The notes below the pieces were generated by a model. It was not told where the DNA came from, made no database searches, and saw only the letters and a program-made list of their open reading frames with translations. Positions 40,812-48,789 of a DNA stretch of 64,000 bases are shown one piece after another. Positions within the stretch are counted from its first letter, which is position 1; each line of letters opens with the position of its first letter. The position numbers were made by a program, and so were the translations under genes. Source of the stretch: DATKMP01 sp963790045 (GTDB lineage: Bacteria; Bacteroidota; Ignavibacteria; UBA10030); assembly GCA_963790045.1 (NCBI GenBank), contig CAWBMS010000011.1, forward strand, positions 372,001 to 436,000, read 5' to 3'.

Positions 40812-42862
40812 ATGCCTCCGCGTCGTAAAAAGACATCGCCTCTGGTTTCGGTCGTTATTGTCAATTACAATGTCCGGGATTTTTTGCTGCAAGCTATCGC
40901 GTCATTGCAGAAAGCGCTCCATGGAATTTCATCGGAAATTTTTGTGGCCGATAATGCTTCCGATGATGGCAGTGTTGAATCTGTTCGTGAACACTTTCCC
41001 AAAGTGAAAATAATTGCCAATACTCAAAATCTTGGCTTCGCGAAAGCAAATAATATCGTACTTTCGCAAACAAGAGGAAAGTATCTTTTATTAATTAATC
41101 CTGACACCATGGTGCAGGAAGATACGATTCGTATGATGCTGAAATTTTTTGATGAGCATCCCGACGCAGGAATGGCTGGCTGCAAAATATTGAATCCAGA
41201 TGGAAGTTTTCAGCTTGCATGCCGGCGGAGTTTTCCCACGCCGTCGGTAGCGTTAGCACGCATGACACAGCTCAGTAAAATATTTCCAAAGTCCAAACTT
41301 TTCGGGCGCTACAATCTAACGTACTTAAGTACAGAAGAAACATATCCGGTGGAAGCGATCAGCGGATCGTTTATGATGCTGCGGCGGGATGTGTACGAAC
41401 AGGTCGGCGGCTTTGACGAAAGTTATTTTATGTACGGCGAAGACATCGATTGGTGTTATCGTATCCGGTACGCGGGCTGGCAAATTTATTATGTTCACAG
41501 CACGCAGATCATTCATTATAAAGGAGAAAGCACGCGCCGCAGCAGTATCGATGAAATCCGGACTTTTTACAATGCGATGCATTTGTTTGTGCAAAAACAT
41601 TTTTCGTCATCCATTCTTTTTCTTGCTCTTCTTCGGTTTGCTATTGCGTCAGTTTCTGTGCTCGCTGCTCTTGGATCATTCATACAATCCATTAAAATTG
41701 CGATTATCGATTTTCTGATGATCGATGTTAGTTTGCTGCTGGCGGAATATTTTTGGCGAGGCGGCGTCTTTCTGTATCCGCATTTTGCCATTCCTATCGT
41801 GTTTGCATTTCCAGCATTTGTCATCATTGCTCATCTCTATGCAGCCGGTGTGTACACCTACCGGCGCATGTCTATTTCGCGATCCATTGCTGCTATTTTG
41901 ATTGCGTATATTGTGATTGCGGCGTTGGTGGCATTCTTTAAAAATTTTGCTTTCAGCAGAATGATGATTCTTCTTTCATGCGGAATGAGCATTGTTTTTA
42001 TTTGCGGATGGCGATTGCTGGCACACGTCTTCGAAAAAACAACTGCAGGCGGAAGTACGGGAATTTTTGGAAAACGAACATTAATTGTCGGCACAGATGC
42101 AAAAGCCGTTGAATTATTAAAAAAAATCCGCGCGCGTGTCGGCGATGGTTACGAAGCAATTGGATTCATCAGTTCTACACATAAAGAGATTGGCAGATTG
42201 ATTGCCGATGTCCCGGTATCGGAAGTCTTGAAAATGTCGGAAAAGTAATCCACGATTTGCAAATAACCGATGTCATTTTTGCACCGGATGCGTTGAACTA
42301 CGGACAAATTCTTTCTGTGATTGCTAAAGGACGCACTCAGCCGGTCAACTTTCATCTTGTTCCAAGCACAATGGAAGTGATGGTGGGAAAGGCAAGCGTT
42401 GACAGCTTGGATGAACTTCCGCTGGTTCAAATTACTTATGATATCGACAAACCGTTAAATCGATTTAGCAAACGTACGTTTGATATTTTTATTTCGGGGT
42501 TGCTCTTGTGCACAGCGTATCCTATCTTATATCTAATTCCGAAAATGTTTGGAAGCCGCAAAGAATCTTTTCTTGCAAAACTTCCATTGATCTTTTCCGG
42601 AAGATGGAGCTTTGTCGGCATTCCCACCGCCGATGAACAGGAACGACGAACCGTTAACAATGCGTTGTTTCTTGGTAAACCGGGATTGACCGGTTTAGTG
42701 CAGCTTCAAAATAATCGTTCGTTGAGCGAACAAGAAATTGAACAATATCATCTCTATTATGCCCGCAACCAATCGGTTCTGTTGGATATAGAGATTTTGA
42801 TAAAAACATGGTTGAGACGGCGTCATGATGCAACACATCATGAACGAAGGACCGGGAGATAG
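40812..42862 (+). CDS. Fusion: GT2 rhamnosyltransferase-like domain + membrane domain + degenerate sugar-transferase domain (one frameshift)
   Basis: Domain 1 (about residues 10-280) is a GT2 of the rhamnosyltransferase type: VSVVIVNYNVRDFLLQAI, VADNASDDGSVESV, LLINPDTMVQ, SGSFMMLRRDVYEQVGGFDESYFMYGEDIDW. Then about five membrane segments, a Rossmann-like domain (KRTLIVGTDAKAVELLKKI ... YEAIGFIS), and, after a break near 42240 (repaired as LENVGKVIHDLQITDVIFAP), a C-terminal domain laid out like WbaP: KRTFDIFISGLLLCTAYPILYL, then RWSFVGIPTADEQ and GKPGLTGLVQLQ. The catalytic KFRSM and LDELPQ segments are absent. About 685 residues. It may be an active glycosyltransferase tethered through a scaffold-like pseudo-transferase. 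Confidence 0.8.
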
Positions 42863-42865
42863 TGA

Positions 42866-43819
42866 ATGGCAAAAGTCATACTCGATTTTGAAAAACCTAT
42901 TTTCGAGTTGGAACAAAAAATCGAGGAGATGCGAAAATATGCAGACAACCTTGATATTGCCGATGAAATTTCCACACTCGAAAAAAAAATCGACCAACTG
43001 CGAGAAACTGTGTACCGCAATTTAACACGATGGCAGCGCGTACAGCTTGCACGTCATCCTGATCGCCCTTATACTCTCGATTACATTCAATTAATGATCG
43101 AGGATTTTGTAGAACTGCATGGCGATAGGCGCTACGGCGATGACAAAGCTGTCGTCGGCGGTTTTGGAACGCTGGGCAAAGAAACCGTGCTGGTTCTCGG
43201 ACATCAAAAGGGAAGAGACACGCGCACGAATATTTACAGGAATTTCGGCATGCCAAATCCGGAAGGATATCGCAAAGCGTTACGCTTGATGCAGCTTGCT
43301 GTAAAATTCCATCGTCCAATCATTACATTGTTAGATACACCGGGCGCATATCCTGGCATTGGCGCGGAAGAACGCGGGCAGGCAGAAGCCATCGCAAGAA
43401 ATTTATTTGAGATGTCGCACTTGCCGGTTCCGATTATCGTTGTGATCATTGGTGAAGGTGCTTCCGGTGGCGCGTTAGGCATGGGTGTCGGTGATCGCAT
43501 CTTGATGCTTGAAAATTCTTGGTACTCAGTCATTGCACCGGAATCATGTTCCAGCATTTTATGGAAGAGCTGGGAATACAAAGAGCAGGCGGCTGAAGCA
43601 TTGAAACTCACTGCACCGGATTTGCTGGAACTTGGCGTGATTGACCGCATTATCCCAGAACCGATGGGCGGTGCGCATCGCAATCATCAACAAGCAGCGA
43701 TTGCTTTGAAAGCTGCATTGTTTGAAGAAATACGCGCGCTGAAAAAAATCAAACCGGAGAAGCTGGTGCAGCAGCGCATTCAAAAATTCGAAAAGATGGG
43801 CGTGTGGAAAAATTCTTAA
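42866..43819 (+). CDS. accA: Acetyl-CoA carboxylase carboxyltransferase subunit alpha
   Basis: 317 residues. With AccD it transfers CO2 from carboxybiotin to acetyl-CoA, giving malonyl-CoA for fatty-acid synthesis. Seen: N-terminal coiled coil (LDFEKPIFELEQKIEEMRKYAD), WQRVQLARHPDRPYTLDYI, FVELHGDRRYGDDKAVVGG, LDTPGAYPGIGAEERGQAEAIA and the oxyanion-hole glycines VIGEGASGGALGMGVGD. Frame intact. It begins four bases after the fusion glycosyltransferase, so may be cotranscribed with the end of that locus. Confidence 0.97.
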   Translation: MAKVILDFEKPIFELEQKIEEMRKYADNLDIADEISTLEKKIDQLRETVYRNLTRWQRVQLARHPDRPYTLDYIQLMIEDFVELHGDRRYGDDKAVVGGFGTLGKETVLVLGHQKGRDTRTNIYRNFGMPNPEGYRKALRLMQLAVKFHRPIITLLDTPGAYPGIGAEERGQAEAIARNLFEMSHLPVPIIVVIIGEGASGGALGMGVGDRILMLENSWYSVIAPESCSSILWKSWEYKEQAAEALKLTAPDLLELGVIDRIIPEPMGGAHRNHQQAAIALKAALFEEIRALKKIKPEKLVQQRIQKFEKMGVWKNS

Positions 43820-43874
43820 TCGTAGTTGTGGGGCGAAAGAATTTTAAAAATGCTGGAAAAGTTGGTAGTGTATT

Positions 43875-44306
43875 GTGGTAAAATCCTTGACAAAAATTCG
43901 TGTACGTTATGCAGATACCGACCAAATGCGAGTCGTGTACCACGGAAAGTATTTGGAGTATTTTGAACTCGGCCGTTCTGATTTAATTCGAAATCTTGGG
44001 CTTCCGTATTCTCAGCTTGAATCTGATGGCATATTTTTACCAGTGGTGGAAGCATTTGCAAAATATCGTCGGCCGGCACATTATGATGAACTGTTGGTCG
44101 TGGAATCTGAAGTAAAAGAAATTCCAGCGGCATCGCTTCGCATCGAGTATCGTGTGTTTCGCGATGGAGAACAAGAAGTGCTTGCCGAGGGATATACCGT
44201 TCACAGTTTTTTCAATGTCACAACCGGCAAGCCGACCCGTGCGCCGAAAGCACTCGTTGATGTGATACAAAATGCAGCCGCGCAGAATGGTATCCCACCG
44301 CAATGA
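43875..44306 (+). CDS. YbgC/FadM-type acyl-CoA thioesterase
   Basis: 143 residues, hot-dog fold. GTG start at 43875 (VKSLTKIRVRYADTDQMRVVYHG). The catalytic Asp sits in RYADTDQMRVVYHGKYLEYFE, the hallmark of 4-hydroxybenzoyl-CoA thioesterase/YbgC proteins; LRIEYRVFRDG and AEGYTVHSFFNV form later strands. It hydrolyses short or branched acyl-CoA thioesters. The stop overlaps the next gene by four bases. Confidence 0.88.
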   Translation: MVKSLTKIRVRYADTDQMRVVYHGKYLEYFELGRSDLIRNLGLPYSQLESDGIFLPVVEAFAKYRRPAHYDELLVVESEVKEIPAASLRIEYRVFRDGEQEVLAEGYTVHSFFNVTTGKPTRAPKALVDVIQNAAAQNGIPPQ

Positions 44307-45785
44307 TTGAAAAAATATTTCGTCTTGGAAAAGAAACAGCGGTGTACGGATTAAGTACCGTCGTCGGTCGTTTGCTGAATTTTTTAATTGTGCCGTTTTA
44401 TGCCAATGTACTGCTGCCTGCGGAGAACGGCATCATTTCCAACATGTATGCATATATCGCGTTTATTACCGTGCTATTCACGTACGGAATGGAACCGGCA
44501 TATATGCGATTTGTTTCTTCGTTAGAAAAAGGAGACAAGAAACAAAATTTCAGTGTACCATTTCTTTCACTTCTTGTCACGTCCGTTTTGTTTGCCGCTA
44601 TCATTCACTGGAATGCAAGTGCATTGTGCGGATGGATCGGTGTTGATCGTTCGTATTTTCATTTGATTCAATATTCGGGATGGATTTTGTGTTTTGATGC
44701 GCTTTCGGTTATTCCGTTCGCATCTCTTCGGATGGATCAAAAAGCAAAAAAATTTGCATCGCTAAAAGTGATGAACATTTCAATCAACCTGATATTGAAT
44801 TTGGTGCTCATCCTTGGCATCGGCATGCATGCGGAAGGTGTGTTCCTTGCCAATCTCATTGCATCGGCGGTAACGTTCGTGGTGATGCTGGGAGTTGTGT
44901 TTAACAATTTCACGGTTCAACTTTCTTCTGGTTTATACAAAGCTCTTCTGAAATTCGGATTGCCATACATTCCTGCCGGGCTTGCCGGAATCGCCATGCA
45001 AGTGATCGACCGTCCTATTGTCAAAGCGCTGACGAACGATGCAACGCTTGGCATTTATCAAATCAATTACCGGCTTGGAATTTTTATGATGTTGATTGTC
45101 GGAATGTTCGATTATGCATGGCGTCCATTTTTTCTGCATCACGCAAAAGAGCCGGATGCAAAAAAACTTTTTGCAAAAGTGTTCACCTATTATGTCCTTG
45201 GTGCGATGTGTATCTTTTTGCCGGTATCATTTTTTATCGGCGATCTTGTACGTATGCACATTTTCGGCAAACAATTTTTTCCGCCGGTCTATTGGTCGGG
45301 TGTTTCAATTGTTCCTTGGGTCTTGTTGGCGTATGTTTTTACAGGAGCATACACGGTGTTTGTCGTTGGTGTGTATTTAGAAAAGAAAACAAAATATTTG
45401 CCATTAGTCACTGGTGCGGGTGCCGTATTGAATGTCGGCGCAAATTTTTTATTGATTCCGCGTATCGGAATCCTTGGCGGCGCGCTTTCGACGTTATTAA
45501 GTTACATCGTTATGGCAAGCGGCATGTATATTGCATCGCAAAAATATTATTATGTGAAATATGAATGGGGAAGAATTATTCGTTTAGTGAGCGTCATGTA
45601 CCGTTATTTTCTTGTGCTGGTTCGTTTCGGGATTGCAACCGCTCACGGCGCTTGGAACAGGAATAAAATTGCTGCTCTTAATTAGCTTTGCCATTGCCGT
45701 AGCAAAGTTGGATATTATTGATAAAGAAGATATTGCCAGTGCAAAAGTACTTGTGAAAAAACTCATTGCACGCTCAGCATCTTAA
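44303..45785 (+). CDS. Second polysaccharide flippase-like MOP protein (frameshift near 45650)
   Basis: Roughly 490 residues when the end is repaired: the printed frame stops at 45685, but the alternative continues as ALGTGIKLLLLISFAIAVAKLDIIDKEDIASAKVLVKK to 45785. About twelve to fourteen membrane segments: KETAVYGLSTVVGRLLNFLIVPFYAN, YGMEPAYMRFVSS, LRMDQKAKKFASLKVMNISINL, GLPYIPAGLAGIAMQVIDRPIVKAL, YQINYRLGIFMMLIVGMFDYAWRPFFL. It is closer to the oligosaccharide flippase/PST branch than to the flippase at 29.3 kb. Substrate unknown; placed after accA and a thioesterase. Confidence 0.85.
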
Positions 45786-45801
45786 ATAAGAAACTGTTGC
45801 T

Positions 45802-46344
45802 TCAATAATATTCTACGTTCACTTCTTTTCCAAACGACGTTAACAATCCTACAAGTTGCCGGATAATACTTCGCCGTAGTAAAACAGACGACGGCATCTT
45901 GAGTTTCGTGTAAGCGGAATTATCCGCAAGGCCTACCATAAACGTAATCGTATCGGCAAGAAGCAATTCTTCGGAAAGCAGCACCGCCGCGTTGCGAGTA
46001 GTTGGCAATGCGTTTTGGTTGCCTTTACTTCGTTCCAAGTATTCTGACGTGCGTGAAAGCGTCAAAATTCCTTCCGTCGTAAGATCGATGGTATCGATGC
46101 GGCTTAATCCCGGCACATCATCCTGTTCCGAATCTGGAATTTGCCTGATCTTTGAGCCGAGATACAATGCAACGATATTGCCGGTAGTTCCGCCACAGAC
46201 AATTTTTCTTCCTGGTGTTTTCAAAAATCGTTCTACACATGCATCATCCATCGCCATATTCGATGGCGGTCCTGTGAACACCGTTGCTTCTCTACCGTTC
46301 CGAACTTGAACAACAATGAGTGAAGCATCGTCTTTTGGATTCAT
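45802..46344 (-). CDS. C-terminal half of a SpoIIE-type phosphatase system protein
   Basis: 180 residues starting MNPKDDASLIVVQV, four bases overlapping the SpoIIE-type gene. DDAS matches the last metal-binding aspartates of PP2C/SpoIIE domains, which are absent from the preceding frame, so the two are probably one protein split by a frameshift, as in hydrogenase-linked SpoIIE homologues of other anaerobes. The rest carries the glycine-rich KIVCGGTTGNIVALYLG and a C-terminal helical region (LLRRSIIRQLVGLLTSFG) of unknown role. Confidence 0.65.
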   Translation of the reverse strand: MNPKDDASLIVVQVRNGREATVFTGPPSNMAMDDACVERFLKTPGRKIVCGGTTGNIVALYLGSKIRQIPDSEQDDVPGLSRIDTIDLTTEGILTLSRTSEYLERSKGNQNALPTTRNAAVLLSEELLLADTITFMVGLADNSAYTKLKMPSSVLLRRSIIRQLVGLLTSFGKEVNVEYY

Positions 46345-46964
46345 GCCGTGTACGATTTAAGCGTTTGATCGGCGAGCGATCGGCAAATTTCTTTTGCCGT
46401 GATATGTTTCGTTGTAAGAGATTGTTCTATGTGCTTGCTGATAGAGGTCAATGCCCAGCCATCACTAAAATACACATCTGCGTTTGCGCCTGGAACGCCA
46501 TCACTCATTGCGACAATCCAATCTCCATCTTCCAAAACAAGCTGTTGCTGTTGTATTTCTTTGTTGTCGATGATTTCCACTTTTATATTGGATGTTGACA
46601 ACCGTCCGAGTTTGAAAAATAAAACGGAAGGATTGCCGTAGTTAGAGATCGTAGCGATTTTTCTATAGCGGTCGATGTCGATAATCAAAAATGTTGCATA
46701 CGCAGCGTTCTGCGGCTGTTGCACAGGAAGCGTTGCAGCAATTGTTGGAAGAACTTCTTTCAACGGAATATCGGCGATGAGCAATCGGGATAAAAGTTCA
46801 GCAGTCAACGTGGAAGAGACACTTGCCTGCACGCCGCTGCCGAGTCCATCGGAAAGAATGGCGATAATGCGTTCTGGTGAACGCGCGACACGAATTGTAT
46901 CGCCGCACAATTCTTCACCGGTTTTTGGACAGGAGAAAGTTTCCAGATCATAATACAGTCCCAC
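46341..46964 (-). CDS. SpoIIE-family serine/threonine phosphatase (N-terminal part)
   Basis: 207 residues. PP2C/SpoIIE fold: RIIAILSDGLGSGVQASVSSTLTAELLSRLL carries the first metal-binding Asp-Gly, AYATFLIIDIDRYRKIATISNYGNPSVLFF the central strands, and DWIVAMSDGVPGAN a second Asp-Gly. The final D-D motif is in the overlapping next gene. Such enzymes dephosphorylate regulatory proteins; in several fermentative anaerobes this subtype sits beside [FeFe]-hydrogenase genes together with a PAS protein, as here. The gene follows the PAS gene by one base, transcribed leftward from the shared regulatory region with rex. Confidence 0.8.
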   Translation of the reverse strand: MGLYYDLETFSCPKTGEELCGDTIRVARSPERIIAILSDGLGSGVQASVSSTLTAELLSRLLIADIPLKEVLPTIAATLPVQQPQNAAYATFLIIDIDRYRKIATISNYGNPSVLFFKLGRLSTSNIKVEIIDNKEIQQQQLVLEDGDWIVAMSDGVPGANADVYFSDGWALTSISKHIEQSLTTKHITAKEICRSLADQTLKSYTA

Positions 46965-46965
46965 G

Positions 46966-47466
46966 TTACAGTACCTCTTGATTCATCATCTTCAATAAGC
47001 GCTGGAGACTGATTTTGGATTCAGCCGAAGTTTCTCCCAGCAGTCGTGCGATCTCTTGTGCTACACGCATTTGATTGTTAATGACATTCGTAATTTCGGC
47101 GGCTGTTGTTTGTTTAAGTGCATTAAACTCGCGTTGCTTTTGCCATTCAGTGCTCAAATCTACCATGATGCATGCAATTGCATTTTCTTCTTGAATAGGA
47201 AAAAAAAGCCGACGCACATACAAATTATACTGTGTATATTCTTTCGGTTCGGCTTTGCGAATTTCATTGAGTTCCCATGCCTTCGTAAATTCTTCCACAT
47301 CTTCAATGATATTCGAAGCAGGTCGGCCGACGATTTGCTCTTCCTTCACATGAAACATCTTGCAGAATGCAGGATTGACGATCGTGACGATGAGTTCGGG
47401 ATTTACGACGATGAGTGCATTGGGATCATAGTCCCACAACATTTTCCAGAGCGATTGTGCTTCCAT
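46966..47466 (-). CDS. PAS-domain sensor protein
   Basis: 166 residues. PAS fold over residues 1-115: WDYDPNALIVVNPELIVTIVNPAFCKMFHVKEEQIVGRPASNIIEDV and VRRLFFPIQEENAIACIMVDLSTEWQKQ, then a C-terminal helical region (AEITNVINNQMRVAQEIARLLGE) that looks like a signalling helix or dimerisation coiled coil. No kinase, iron-sulfur or output domain. It probably passes a redox or ligand signal to the SpoIIE-type phosphatase encoded next to it. Similar PAS segments end HydS-type sensory hydrogenases, so this may be a freestanding version. Confidence 0.8.
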   Translation of the reverse strand: MEAQSLWKMLWDYDPNALIVVNPELIVTIVNPAFCKMFHVKEEQIVGRPASNIIEDVEEFTKAWELNEIRKAEPKEYTQYNLYVRRLFFPIQEENAIACIMVDLSTEWQKQREFNALKQTTAAEITNVINNQMRVAQEIARLLGETSAESKISLQRLLKMMNQEVL

Positions 47467-47498
47467 ACTGCCTTCTCAAAAATAATGAATATTTTTCC

Positions 47499-47527
47499 TT
47501 GCAAGATAATAGTTTATTCACTAATAT
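47499..47527 (+). promoter_or_regulatory. Candidate promoter of rex-hydCBA
   Basis: TTGCAA, 17-base spacer, TAATAT, about 70 bases before the rex start. Good spacing and a near-consensus -10. The direct repeats at 47527-47551 begin at the last base of the -10 box. Confidence 0.5.
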
Positions 47528-47551
47528 TATATCGATATATTTATATCGATA
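47527..47551. promoter_or_regulatory. Candidate operator: two TTATATCGATA repeats
   Basis: Two identical 11-mers start 14 bases apart (47527 and 47541), each holding the palindrome TATCGATA; together they also make a near-perfect inverted repeat. They cover the presumed transcription start of rex. The sequence does not match the classical Rex site TTGTGAnnnnnnTCACAA, so either Rex here has a variant site or another regulator binds. Confidence 0.45.
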
Positions 47552-47594
47552 AGAATGTATAGATAAAAATAGCACGAATCAAGGAAAAACGGAC

Positions 47595-48263
47595 ATGAGT
47601 AAAATACCGGTTGCATCTGTTGTTCCGGCTGTGAAAAAGGCGCCCCTGCCGATTCTCCGCCGTTTATCTATTTATCATCAAATTTTGACGGAAATGAAAG
47701 AACGGCAAGTTGAGATGACTTCCAGCACGATTATTTCCAATGCAGTGGAATATAAACCCATTCAAGTTCGAAAGGATTTGCAAATCTTGGGGCTGGTCGG
47801 TAAACCGAAAATCGGTTTTCGTGTCGATGAATTGTTGGATGCGATTAAACGCTACGTCGGATGGTCAAAAGAACATCGTGCTATTTTAATTGGTGTCGGG
47901 AATCTTGGCAGCGCCTTATTAAATTTCCCTTGGCTTGCCGAATATGGATTACGATTCATTGCCGCGTTCGATGCTTCGGAAAAACGTTCAAACATTGTTG
48001 TCAACCACATTCCCATTCATCCCATCAGTTATTTTCCGAAGTATGTGAGAAGTCATAATGTCGATATTGCTGTGATCGCTGTACCTATTACCGCTGCACA
48101 AGACGTAACGGATATGGTTGTTGCCGCCGATGTTCATGGCATCTGGAATTTTTCTGCAACTCCTTTAAAAGTTCCGTCCCACGTTATTGTTGAAAATGCT
48201 TTATTTACTCAAAGCTTGGCGGTATTGACACGTCGCTTGAGTGAAAGTAAAATTACAAAATAA
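47595..48263 (+). CDS. rex: Redox-sensing transcriptional repressor Rex
   Basis: 222 residues. Winged-helix N-domain (LPILRRLSIYHQILTEM ... ISNAVEYKPIQVRKDLQILGLVGKPKIGFRVDELL) and Rossmann NADH-sensing domain (RAILIGVGNLGSALLNFP, FIAAFDASEKR, VDIAVIAVPITAAQDVTDMVV, GIWNFSATPLKVPSHVIVENA). Rex leaves DNA when NADH/NAD+ rises, switching on fermentation and hydrogenase genes. Placement 16 bases before hydC makes it the likely regulator of the hydrogenase operon and of itself. It is divergent from the PAS/SpoIIE pair. Confidence 0.95.
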   Translation: MSKIPVASVVPAVKKAPLPILRRLSIYHQILTEMKERQVEMTSSTIISNAVEYKPIQVRKDLQILGLVGKPKIGFRVDELLDAIKRYVGWSKEHRAILIGVGNLGSALLNFPWLAEYGLRFIAAFDASEKRSNIVVNHIPIHPISYFPKYVRSHNVDIAVIAVPITAAQDVTDMVVAADVHGIWNFSATPLKVPSHVIVENALFTQSLAVLTRRLSESKITK

Positions 48264-48279
48264 GAAAGGTCCTTGTATT

Positions 48280-48789
48280 ATGTCACCAGAAGTTTTACTT
48301 GCGCGCACCGAGATGTTCAATAATGTGTGCAAGATATTGGAACAGTATCAGCATAAAAAAAATAATTTAGTCCCGATTCTTCAAGCTGTGCAGCAAGAAT
48401 ATCATTATCTGCCGGAAGATGTACTTCGGTTCGTTGCGGCATCGTTGCATTTGCCGGTTGCGCGTGTCTTTGGTGTGGCAACATTCTATGCGCACTTTGC
48501 GTTGGAACCAAAGGGAAAATATATTATCAAAGTCTGCAACGGGACAGCATGCCACGTTAAAGATTCGGTTGTGCTCCTTGACAAGGTCCGTGAAGTTCTC
48601 AAGTTGCAAGGAGAACAAACGACGACAGACGATATGACCTTTACCGTTGAAACGGTGTCGTGCCTTGGTGCTTGTGGTTTGGCGCCTGTTGTGGTTGTGA
48701 ATGAAGAAGTCCATTCGTTGATGACGCCGGAAAAAACGGAAGCGTTATTGAAAAACATTATGGCATCGGAAAAGGAGTTGGTTGTATGA
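48280..48789 (+). CDS. hydC: NuoE-like [2Fe-2S] subunit of trimeric [FeFe]-hydrogenase
   Basis: ATG 48280 (MSPEVLLARTEMF) with AAGAAAGG upstream; the frame extends back into rex. 169 residues. Thioredoxin-like fold with cluster cysteines in KVCNGTACHVKDS and VSCLGACGLAPVVVV, and the helical LVPILQAVQQEYHYLPEDVLRFVA. It relays electrons within HydABC-type electron-bifurcating hydrogenases. Overlaps hydB by four bases. Confidence 0.93.
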   Translation: MSPEVLLARTEMFNNVCKILEQYQHKKNNLVPILQAVQQEYHYLPEDVLRFVAASLHLPVARVFGVATFYAHFALEPKGKYIIKVCNGTACHVKDSVVLLDKVREVLKLQGEQTTTDDMTFTVETVSCLGACGLAPVVVVNEEVHSLMTPEKTEALLKNIMASEKELVV

